This document shows positions 1 through 5,318 of a DNA stretch of 5,744 nucleotides, piece after piece. The position numbers and the translations under genes were made by a program. The stretch is from Methanoregula sp. (lineage in GTDB: Archaea > Halobacteriota > Methanomicrobia > Methanomicrobiales > Methanospirillaceae): the NCBI GenBank assembly GCA_013331015.1, contig DUHF01000096.1:1-5744 (forward strand), read 5' to 3'. The notes under the pieces were generated by a model. The model saw only the letters and a list, made by a program, of their open reading frames with translations. It was not told the DNA's origin and made no database searches. Positions within the stretch are counted from its first letter, which is position 1. Each line of letters starts with the position of its first letter.

Positions 1-6
1 GGGGTG
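1..6 (+). promoter_or_regulatory. Ribosome binding site of the RDD gene
   Basis: GGGGTG lies four bases before the ATG at position 11. It matches the GGTG core of an archaeal Shine-Dalgarno sequence, though the spacing is a little short. It supports the ATG at 11 as the real start and suggests translation from a leadered, possibly polycistronic, mRNA that begins left of the window. Confidence 0.55.
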
Positions 7-10
7 CCTG

Positions 11-583
11 ATGCCCGACGAATTTCCAGCCAACGTGCACTTTGCGGGTTTTGTTGACCGTACCGCGGCGTTTGTCCTGGATGCGATCATCGTCTCGACC
101 CTCTTCTTCTACCTGCTGGAAGGCGTGGTCTCTGCAGGTCAATTCATCGGCCCGCTCCTCTTCTCCGGCACGGCTTCTGCATTCAATACGCCGGAGATGC
201 CGGTTCTGTTTGGCAGCGTCGTTGCCGGGGGAATCCTCCTGGTCCTGCTCTGCTGGCTCTCCTCGGCCGCGGTCACCTCATCGCAGTACGGCGGCACGTT
301 TGGGAAGATGATCATGGGGATGAAGGTTGTCGACACTTCGGGCAGCACCATCTCGTTTGGCCGCGCAACGGTGCGGTTCATAGCAAAGATCTTCGCGGGG
401 CTCATCTTCTTCATCGGCTTTTTCATGATCCATTTCTCGCCGGAAAAGCAGGGACTGCATGACCGGTTTTCCGGCACGTACGTGATCTATACAAAAAAGG
501 CAGTGCGCGTGGATCCGGACGCCGGCCCGACTATTGTTAAGGCAGTAACGGCAGCAGAAGAGAAGAAGGAGCAAGAATCCTAA
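11..583 (+). CDS. RDD family integral membrane protein
   Basis: This 190-residue protein has the layout of the RDD family (small multi-spanning membrane proteins, mostly of unknown function; some are linked to ion or sodium transport). The first helix carries the Arg-Asp pair of the family, R17 and D24 in FVDRTAAFVLDAII. A second hydrophobic segment lies at about 67-90. It is followed by the conserved loop GGTFGKMIMGMKVVD (94-108), a third helix at about 120-142, and the C-terminal signature QGLHDRFSGTYVI (147-159) with D151. The last 30 residues are hydrophilic and charged (AAEEKKEQES), probably a cytoplasmic tail or linker. The start is backed by a GGTG-type ribosome binding site. The next gene begins only 19 bases after the stop, and its open frame overlaps this tail, so the product may once have continued into it. 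Family membership is fairly sure; the transported substrate, if any, is unknown. Confidence 0.85.
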   Translation: MPDEFPANVHFAGFVDRTAAFVLDAIIVSTLFFYLLEGVVSAGQFIGPLLFSGTASAFNTPEMPVLFGSVVAGGILLVLLCWLSSAAVTSSQYGGTFGKMIMGMKVVDTSGSTISFGRATVRFIAKIFAGLIFFIGFFMIHFSPEKQGLHDRFSGTYVIYTKKAVRVDPDAGPTIVKAVTAAEEKKEQES

Positions 584-602
584 AAAGAATACCAAAAAAG
601 TC

Positions 603-962
603 GTGATCTGGTTAATTGCGATCCTGATAGTTTTTATCGGTGTCACCGTATTCCTTGCTGCATTTATTTCTGCGTTCGTATTTGGTATGGCGGGGGATGT
701 CTCTCACACCTATAGTGTCGCAGCCACGGTGCAGCAACCCGATGCGGATACGCTGATGGTAACCTATCATGGAGGGAAGGATGCTGCGGAACTGACATCC
801 CTTGAAGTTACTGTCAATGACAAACAGCCGGTGATATGGGATTATCCCATAATCGGGGAACAAAAGGTATTGAGTGGGGGGACTGTTGGTAAAGACCATG
901 TTCTGGTAACCGGTCAGTTTGCCAATGGCGAGAGGCAGGTTATCCTCGACATCTTTCTCTGA
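603..962 (+). CDS. Pilin-like single-pass membrane protein, start uncertain
   Basis: A 119-residue product from GTG 603. It has one hydrophobic segment (about residues 2-28, ending FVFGMAGDV) and an extracytoplasmic beta-rich domain with VAATVQQPDADTLMVTYHGG and ELTSLEVTVN. This pattern resembles the archaeal type IV pilin N-terminal family (PF07790/DUF1628) and related methanogen membrane proteins, often with an N-terminal zinc ribbon, as recalled and not searched. The usual prepilin peptidase site is absent, so it is probably a membrane-anchored domain and not a pilus subunit. GTG 603 is the only standard start before the helix and has no ribosome binding site. The frame stays open back to 549 and would add a lysine/arginine-rich stretch (KNPKKNTKKVV), which is exactly what should precede a helix with its N-terminus inside the cell. 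The true protein may therefore be a frameshifted extension of the RDD gene. Function unknown. Confidence 0.65.
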   Translation: MIWLIAILIVFIGVTVFLAAFISAFVFGMAGDVSHTYSVAATVQQPDADTLMVTYHGGKDAAELTSLEVTVNDKQPVIWDYPIIGEQKVLSGGTVGKDHVLVTGQFANGERQVILDIFL

Positions 963-965
963 TTA

Positions 966-971
966 TTTTTT
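966..971 (+). terminator. T-run terminator after the pilin-like gene
   Basis: Six consecutive T residues begin four bases after the TGA at 960-962. A short T run without a strong hairpin is the usual form of an archaeal intrinsic terminator. The same T/A-rich stretch (963-972) could instead serve as a TATA-like element for an RNA starting near 995; the sequence does not decide between these. Confidence 0.45.
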
Positions 972-1054
972 ATGGTGGGCTCTGGAGAAACACGCATGAA
1001 CATGTGTTCACACCCGAACGATGAAAATCAGGAGTATTGGACCAAGGGATGGTC

Positions 1055-1091
1055 CCCCGCCGCGAGGCGCCCCTCGCGGGGCACGGCGGGG
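1055..1091. repeat. GC-rich bulged hairpin, copy 1
   Basis: Outer stem CCCCGCC (1055-1061) pairs with GGCGGGG (1085-1091). Inner stem GCGAGG (1062-1067) pairs with CCTCGC (1072-1077) around the four-base loop CGCC. A seven-base bulge GGGGCAC (1078-1084) sits on the 3' side. The same architecture recurs at 1125-1155. The stems were found by eye and are fully complementary. Whether it acts as RNA or as a DNA repeat is unknown. Confidence 0.65.
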
Positions 1092-1124
1092 CAGATTACC
1101 GTACCAGGAATACCGCTCATTGAA

Positions 1125-1155
1125 GCCGCCGCGGGGCGCCCTGCGGGGCGGCGGC
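1125..1155. repeat. GC-rich bulged hairpin, copy 2
   Basis: Outer stem GCCGCC (1125-1130) pairs with GGCGGC (1150-1155). A shorter inner stem GCGGG (1131-1135) pairs with CCTGC (1140-1144), including one G-T (G-U) pair. The 3' bulge is GGGGC (1145-1149). The sequence aligns with copy 1 after a few small deletions. The outermost pair is G-C here and C-G in copy 1, so the pairing is kept while the bases differ. Confidence 0.65.
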
Positions 1156-1178
1156 CGTTCATCACAAACGGGGGTTTG

Positions 1179-1207
1179 GGGGCAGTTTGCCCCTATCAGA
1201 TTTTTTT
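1179..1207 (+). terminator. Hairpin followed by seven T
   Basis: GGGGCA (1179-1184) pairs perfectly with TGCCCC (1188-1193) around the loop GTT. After a seven-base spacer there are seven T (1201-1207). Read on the + strand this has the form of an intrinsic terminator, although the spacer is longer than in typical bacterial ones. It lies about 240 bases after the pilin-like stop. It is either a backup terminator for that gene or the end of a separate RNA that includes the two bulged hairpins. Confidence 0.5.
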
Positions 1208-1517
1208 GATTTAATAAGGAAATGCCACGGATATTTTCATCCTGTATGCTTGTGGCCCACGGCATCATGTCCGTTTTCATAGGAAATCATCATGGTGCGC
1301 ACTCAGGCAGACTTTGCGAAGGTGACCTCCTCTCTCCCAGGAGCGGGGGAGGCAGCATGCGGGAGCGATCCCCCTTGACCCCAAATTTTCATAATTTTCA
1401 CTCATAAAATCCTCTACTTCGTTCATGCTCCACAAAGGCGAGTGTCGATGAGACCCCGAGCGCCCGTGGCCCCCTCGTAATACAATAGAAGATTTCTGTA
1501 AACTTTTCTAAAGAGCC

Positions 1518-1856
1518 TTAGAGCGTATTTGCGCTCTCGCCCCAGTTGATGACCAGCGCCGCAATCGCCCGGCTGACCGTCTCGGTGTTCTCGGTCCGGT
1601 GCACCCGGTCCGAGTACTGGTACGAGTTGTCCGGAGTGGCTTCGAGCACGGTGATAACCCAGACCCCAAGACCGTCTGTTGAGATCGACAGACCATCGCT
1701 GAACTTCTCATGCGCGATAACAAAATGCCCGTTGCCGTAATTGATGAAAATACCCGGGTGTTTCTCGGGCGTGATGATCTTTGACATCTTCTCGTAGAGG
1801 TCGAATGGCGTTAACACATTATAGATGCCATCCGCGAACTCCTTCTTGGTGAGCAT
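1518..1856 (-). CDS. Small uncharacterised protein, 112 aa
   Basis: I do not recognise this family. It is a soluble-looking 112-residue protein without signal peptide, membrane helix or cysteine. It starts MLTKKEFADGIYNVLTPFDLYEKM and has a central beta-rich part (HPGIFINYGNGHFVIAHE, then LSISTDGLGVWVITVLEAT). It ends in a likely helix (ETVSRAIAALVINWGES). The mix of helix, strands and helix suggests a compact alpha/beta domain. No catalytic motif is evident. The ATG at 1856 has no Shine-Dalgarno sequence, but a TATA-like element sits about 27 bases upstream, which favours a leaderless transcript of its own and not translation as the last gene of the operon. The stop is TAA at 1518-1520. It is 54 bases downstream of the permease gene on the same strand, so some read-through from that operon is possible. 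The evenly protein-like composition makes it a probable real gene. Confidence 0.72.
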   Translation of the reverse strand: MLTKKEFADGIYNVLTPFDLYEKMSKIITPEKHPGIFINYGNGHFVIAHEKFSDGLSISTDGLGVWVITVLEATPDNSYQYSDRVHRTENTETVSRAIAALVINWGESANTL

Positions 1857-1876
1857 AATAGTTCATTGATTCCGGG

Positions 1877-1888
1877 TATTAATAAATT
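1877..1888 (-). promoter_or_regulatory. TATA-like promoter of the 112-aa gene
   Basis: On the - strand this reads AATTTATTAATA. Its centre is about 27 bases upstream of the A of the ATG at 1856, the usual TATA-to-start distance in archaea, which would put transcription start at or near the start codon. The upstream bases (CTATTTTACC) are a poor match to the purine-rich BRE, so the call is moderate. Confidence 0.45.
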
Positions 1889-1910
1889 GGTAAAATAGGA
1901 GGGGTTTTGT

Positions 1911-3131
1911 CTAGTCCGCCCTGAGCGCCTCGATAGGGTCGAGGTTGGCCGCCCGCCATGCCGGGTAGACGCCCGAGAAGATGCAGATGGCAATCCCGAT
2001 AGCCATCGATACCGGGACATAGATCAGGCTTGAGTAGGTGAAGAAATACTCCGTTGTGCCAACCATGGCAAGCACGACGAGCCAGCCTAAGATGAGGCTC
2101 ATAATGGCCCCAATGACTGCGCCGACAAGGCCGAGAATCACCGCTTCGTAGATGAACATCCGGAGCACCTCGCCTTTCTGGGTGCCGATGCTGCGAAGGA
2201 TGCCGATCTCCCGTACCCGTTCGGTCACCGACATCATCATCACGTTGAAGATGGAGGTTGCGGCAACCAGGAGCGAGATACCGGCAATGGCCATGACGAA
2301 GGTTGTGAGTGTACTCACGGTTGAAGTGATGCTGTCCATCATCCGGCTGCTGTCCTGCACGGCCACCTTTTCTTTCTTGCGGTTCAGCTGGTTCTCGATG
2401 GCTTCGGTTGCCGTGTCTGCATCATCGATGTCATTGAGAATGACGTTGACCTGGGTATACTCGCCTTCACCCCCATAGAGGCCGGTGAAGGCCTTCTCGG
2501 TCATGATGATGGCATTGTCGCTGTTGAGGTCCATGGACATGCCTTTCTCTTCAAGGATGCCGACAACCCGGACCTTCTGGATGATCGCCTCTTCGTCGTC
2601 TTCATCACCGATGGTGATGCGGCTCCCGATCACGAGGTCATTATTCTCTGCAAAGGTCGGGCCGACTATAATCGAACCAGAGGTCTGGGGAAGTGCTCCG
2701 GTTTCCACATCCAGGATCGTTGCCATGTCCTTTTCCCGCATTCCATAAATGGTTGACCTGCGTTCGTCATCACCGATCTTGACCGTATCGGACTCCGAAT
2801 AGAGCGGGTAGACATTCCCGTACTTCCCGGCAACCCGCTCGATATCTTCAAACTGGTCCTTGTCGATATAATCGTCACTGCTGGAGCTGCTGCCACCGCC
2901 TCCACCCATAAAACCCCCACCACCGCCCCCGCCCCCGCTCGCTTTCACGACCAGCACGTTGGCCATTGCGGAGAGTTCTTCGGTAACCGACATGGTCATG
3001 TTCGCGCCCATCATCCCCATCGAGGATATGGCCACGACACCGATGACAATGCCGATAGCTGCGAGCAGCGAACGGAGGAAATTAAGCCGTATACTCCGGA
3101 GCGAGAGCTGGAGGATGATATCTTTCTTCAT
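1911..3131 (-). CDS. MacB/FtsX-type ABC transporter permease
   Basis: A 406-residue permease of the MacB/LolCE type, which transmits ATPase movement across the membrane instead of forming a classic import channel. A basic, short cytoplasmic N-terminus precedes helix 1 (about 20-42). The MacB-like extracytoplasmic domain spans about 43-273. Three helices follow (about 275-297, 328-353, 369-390). FtsX hallmarks are ERVREIGILRSIG (304-316) between helices 2 and 3 and the C-terminal YPAWRAANLDPIEALR. The length is typical for the family. A run of Gly (66-73, 76-80) and Ser (81-85) is inserted early in the outer domain (DNA 2877-2939). The ATG overlaps the ATPase stop (ATGA), and AAGGTGG lies seven bases upstream, so translation is probably coupled. 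The partner ATPase and S-layer-like protein are encoded just upstream. The substrate is unknown. Confidence 0.93.
   Translation of the reverse strand: MKKDIILQLSLRSIRLNFLRSLLAAIGIVIGVVAISSMGMMGANMTMSVTEELSAMANVLVVKASGGGGGGGGFMGGGGGSSSSSDDYIDKDQFEDIERVAGKYGNVYPLYSESDTVKIGDDERRSTIYGMREKDMATILDVETGALPQTSGSIIVGPTFAENNDLVIGSRITIGDEDDEEAIIQKVRVVGILEEKGMSMDLNSDNAIIMTEKAFTGLYGGEGEYTQVNVILNDIDDADTATEAIENQLNRKKEKVAVQDSSRMMDSITSTVSTLTTFVMAIAGISLLVAATSIFNVMMMSVTERVREIGILRSIGTQKGEVLRMFIYEAVILGLVGAVIGAIMSLILGWLVVLAMVGTTEYFFTYSSLIYVPVSMAIGIAICIFSGVYPAWRAANLDPIEALRAD
2877..2939 (-). repeat. Gly/Ser low-complexity tract in the permease
   Basis: This stretch encodes S-G8-FM-G5-S5 (residues 65-85). The DNA holds repeated GGGGGC and GGT/GGC codons. 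Most length changes in whole triplets would keep the frame, so the tract could vary in length between strains without breaking the protein. It lies in the extracytoplasmic domain soon after helix 1. Confidence 0.8.
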
Positions 3132-3808
3132 GCTTCGTCCACCTTCCCGTCCTTGATCCGTATGATCCGTTCTGCCTGTGCCCCGATTAATGGATCATGG
3201 GTGACGATGATGATCGTCCTGCCCTGTTTGTGCAGGTCGGTGAGCATCTCCATGATCTGGGCACCGGTTTTCGTGTCGAGATTGCCGGTTGGCTCGTCGC
3301 AGAGCAGGATGTCGGGGTCGTTGATGAGCGCCCGCGCTACGGCAACCCGCTGCTGCTGCCCACCGGAGAGTTCTGCGGGCTTGTGCTCCGCGAGGCGTTT
3401 ATTGATGCCGACCTCGCTGAGCAGCCTGCTGACCCGGCCGGTGGTATCGTTGCACCGGTGCTTGAGGATGTACGGGTATTCCACGTTCTCGTATGCCGAG
3501 AGGAGCGGGATTAAGTTGAACTTCTGGAAGATATAGCCGATGGCATTGAGCCGGAGATCCGTGAGTTTTTCATCGGACATTTTCCTTATGTTCTTGCCGG
3601 TGATGCGCAGGATCCCGGAGCTCGGGACGTCCAGCCCCCCGATCTGGTTGAGGAGGGTCGACTTGCCGGAGCCCGAGGGCCCCATGATCGCGACAAACTC
3701 CCCCCGCTCGATCCGAATCGAGATGTGGTCGAGTGCGACCACGTCGCCGGAGGCGAGCGGATAGATCTTGGTCACATCGGCCAGTTCGATGACCGGTACT
3801 GCTGTCAT
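3128..3808 (-). CDS. LolD/MacB-type ABC transporter ATPase
   Basis: A 226-residue nucleotide-binding subunit with all ABC motifs intact: Walker A GPSGSGKST (43-51), Q-loop FQKFNLIP (Q95), signature LSGGQQQR (147-154), Walker B ILLCDE (167-172) with catalytic E172, D-loop GNLD (175-178) and switch histidine H204. The aromatic A-loop residue is probably Y16. The length and the LSGGQQQR/TGNLD pattern place it in the LolD/MacB/FtsE group of stand-alone ATPases that work with FtsX-type permeases on the cytoplasmic membrane face. It hydrolyses ATP to drive the permease encoded directly downstream, with which it shares a 4-base ATGA overlap (3128-3131). The S-layer-like gene ends 27 bases upstream. 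The start ATG has only a weak GGCGGG sequence about eight bases before it. Nothing suggests loss of function. Confidence 0.95.
   Translation of the reverse strand: MTAVPVIELADVTKIYPLASGDVVALDHISIRIERGEFVAIMGPSGSGKSTLLNQIGGLDVPSSGILRITGKNIRKMSDEKLTDLRLNAIGYIFQKFNLIPLLSAYENVEYPYILKHRCNDTTGRVSRLLSEVGINKRLAEHKPAELSGGQQQRVAVARALINDPDILLCDEPTGNLDTKTGAQIMEMLTDLHKQGRTIIIVTHDPLIGAQAERIIRIKDGKVDEA
3139..3145 (-). promoter_or_regulatory. Ribosome binding site of the permease gene
   Basis: On the - strand AAGGTGG lies seven bases before the permease ATG at 3131, inside the last codons of the ATPase gene. It is a good Shine-Dalgarno match and confirms this start in the ATGA overlap. Confidence 0.7.
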
Positions 3809-3835
3809 AGAGAAAACCCGCCTGGAATTATGGGT

Positions 3836-5200
3836 TTACTGCTCCTCAAGGTCATCGTCAATTTCTGGCTTCTTCCGGAACCTGTCCGTTAAGGGTTTTA
3901 AGAGCCCTTTTCTCCATGCGACAAGGAGTGCAATGATGGCAACAAGGATGATTGCAATCTGTGTTACCGGGAGCTGGTTGATGCCGGATCCCAGACCCAT
4001 CATTCCCCGGGACCCCCCGGGTCCGCCATTCACTACCGCACCGTTTTGCGCGGAAACGGAACCGGATGCTGCGGTATTACTGCTCGTAGAGATACTAAAT
4101 TTCTCCGTAAAGACATTCCCGTCTGCATCCTTATACTCGACAACGACCGGGACTTTTCCGGTTCCTGTCATGGTATAGGTGACTTCGAAGCTGGAGAAGT
4201 CGTCGGGCTCAAGGTTGCCGATCGCGTATACCGGGTTCGGGTTGATCGGCGTGGCAGGGCTCTCTACGGTCACTAAAACGGATCTGGCATCGGTCAGGCC
4301 GTTATTGGTTACATCGCCTTTCAGGGTCATGGTCGTGCCGGAACCGGAACTTTCGATATTATTGACCACAATCTCTGCCCCGGTCTTGTCGTGACCGAAT
4401 GTCACGGGCATGCTCACGAGAACTTCATGCTCATTTACCCCGTTGAGATATTCTGCGGTGAAGGCAAGGGTTGTCTCCTGCGACGGGGTAACCTCGAAGG
4501 TAACTTCCTTTGATGCACCCGGCGCGAGATCGCCCACATATGCCTTGATCGGGGTTGTGGTGATGCCCTCCCCCGAGGGGACGATGGTAACGCTCCGGAC
4601 GGCCGTCTCGCGTGGGTTCCAGACAAGGATCTTCACCGTGCCCTTGCCGCCTTTCGTGAAGGTGTCGGGCCGTTCGTTGACCGTGAGTTCAAGGAGCGCG
4701 TCCTCGATCTGGACGCTTGAACGGTACCACAGGCTGTTGGCATCGCGGAAACTAAGCGAGAAGATCGGGTAGAATGTGCCTTCGCCCATGGTGTCGGCAG
4801 TGATCGAGAAGACAAACGTCTGGGTCTGCCCCGGGCCGATGGTGGTCGAGGATGAGAACGGCTTGCTGGTGACCGTGAAACTGCTGTCCAGATCATAGAG
4901 CGTGGCGTGGTTGACCACCACTCCCTCTGCCGTGTTCCCGTTGGTCACTTTTACCGTGACCGTTCCCTCATCGCCCGGGTAAAACGAGCCGGGTGAGTAC
5001 GTTACGTCCGAAACATACACTTTCGATGCGGCTTCGATGGATTCTTGTGTCGTGTACGCTGCCGCGGTTCCGGTCAGGACTGCTGCCAGCAGGAGGACAC
5101 AGAGAATTCCCTGTGCCCACCCGGGTGAACTACGGCCGGCCGATCGTGATGGCGTAGTCTTCCCCCTAGGGTATTCTGCCTTTGGTTGTGTGGTCTTCAT
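3836..5200 (-). CDS. COG1361 S-layer-like anchored surface protein
   Basis: From ATG 5200 this is a 454-residue extracellular protein. A signal peptide has a long basic N-region, hydrophobic core at about 31-48 and likely cleavage after the Ala run near TAAAY. Three Ig-like beta-sandwich domains follow at about 58-175, 180-268 and 276-372. They show recurring CARDB/NEW3-type features such as VTVKVTNGNTAEGVVV, LAPGASKEVTFEV and GDVTNNGLTDARSVLV. A Ser/Asn/Gly-rich stalk (373-408) leads to a membrane helix (411-428), a basic stop-transfer segment and an acidic tail (EIDDDLEEQ). The tethered Ig-like layout matches the COG1361 S-layer-related proteins of methanogens. As first gene of the operon it is probably the extracytoplasmic partner of the MacB-like transporter, in place of a bacterial MacA. 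An upstream ATG at 5242 would add 14 residues (MRRSQQKFLKEHPF) but overlaps the AT-rich promoter stretch, so 5200 is preferred. The substrate or ligand is unknown. Confidence 0.85.
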   Translation of the reverse strand: MKTTQPKAEYPRGKTTPSRSAGRSSPGWAQGILCVLLLAAVLTGTAAAYTTQESIEAASKVYVSDVTYSPGSFYPGDEGTVTVKVTNGNTAEGVVVNHATLYDLDSSFTVTSKPFSSSTTIGPGQTQTFVFSITADTMGEGTFYPIFSLSFRDANSLWYRSSVQIEDALLELTVNERPDTFTKGGKGTVKILVWNPRETAVRSVTIVPSGEGITTTPIKAYVGDLAPGASKEVTFEVTPSQETTLAFTAEYLNGVNEHEVLVSMPVTFGHDKTGAEIVVNNIESSGSGTTMTLKGDVTNNGLTDARSVLVTVESPATPINPNPVYAIGNLEPDDFSSFEVTYTMTGTGKVPVVVEYKDADGNVFTEKFSISTSSNTAASGSVSAQNGAVVNGGPGGSRGMMGLGSGINQLPVTQIAIILVAIIALLVAWRKGLLKPLTDRFRKKPEIDDDLEEQ

Positions 5201-5212
5201 GAATGGATGCTC

Positions 5213-5226
5213 TTTTAAAAATTTTT
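5213..5226 (-). promoter_or_regulatory. AT-rich TATA-like element of the transporter operon
   Basis: On the - strand this reads AAAAATTTTTAAAA, the only strongly AT-rich stretch between the upstream T8 terminator and the ATG at 5200. Its centre is about 20 bases before that ATG, a little close for a leaderless start, so the exact transcription start is open. No good Shine-Dalgarno sequence precedes 5200. Confidence 0.4.
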
Positions 5227-5287
5227 GTTGGGATCTTCGCATTACCAGGTATCCTGCTCAGGGAATGTATCCCGGAACCAGCCGGCC

Positions 5288-5295
5288 AAAAAAAA
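5288..5295 (-). terminator. T8 terminator of the repeat-protein gene
   Basis: On the - strand eight T residues follow 23 bases after the TGA of the repeat-protein gene. They lie in the loop region of an inverted repeat GCCGG/CCGGC (5281-5285 and 5303-5307). T runs of this length end transcription in archaea. This separates the repeat-protein gene from the transporter operon. Confidence 0.6.
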
Positions 5296-5318
5296 TGGTT
5301 TTCCGGCAGGAGACGCTT

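Larger units (their letters stand above)
963..1517. other. Long intergenic region without a supported gene
   Basis: This stretch separates the + strand genes on the left from the - strand genes on the right, so both neighbouring transcripts run into it. Reading frames exist on both strands around 972-1280, but they run through the GC-rich repeats and translate into Arg/Gly/Pro-rich low-complexity protein, so I treat them as chance. Contents: a 14-base dyad at 997-1010, two bulged hairpins at 1055-1091 and 1125-1155, and a perfect hairpin plus T run at 1179-1207. A C/G-rich patch at 1326-1374 can form competing short stems. From about 1375 to 1517 I see AT-rich sequence with nothing recognisable. 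No tRNA, C/D-box RNA or CRISPR pattern is visible. Confidence 0.7.

Noticed and set aside
139..646. - strand frames opposite the RDD gene
   Set aside because: They are antisense shadows of a gene with clear family motifs and have no motifs of their own.
972..1280. Overlapping reading frames on both strands, 60-90 residues
   Set aside because: They run through the GC-rich hairpins and give Arg/Gly/Pro-rich low-complexity translations, without ribosome binding sites or a plausible fold. The repeats explain the open frames.
1222..1407. + strand frame of 61 residues in the intergenic region
   Set aside because: No ribosome binding site or promoter, mixed composition and no recognisable motif; it spans the C/G-rich patch. 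Probably chance.
1440..1460. CGATGAGA-like motif considered as box C of a C/D guide RNA
   Set aside because: The box C match is incomplete and no CTGA box D lies at a suitable distance.
1893..1910. T-run terminator just after the permease gene
   Set aside because: Only four T in a row and no stem; too weak to call, so read-through into the 112-aa gene cannot be excluded.
2152..4772. Several + strand frames of 60-136 residues opposite the transporter operon
   Set aside because: All lie antisense to well supported genes, in codon-position shadows of GC-rich coding sequence.
5201..5242. Longer start (ATG 5242) for the S-layer-like protein
   Set aside because: It would add 14 residues over the A/T-rich promoter-like stretch and has no better ribosome binding site. 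It remains possible, since neither start has a good Shine-Dalgarno sequence.
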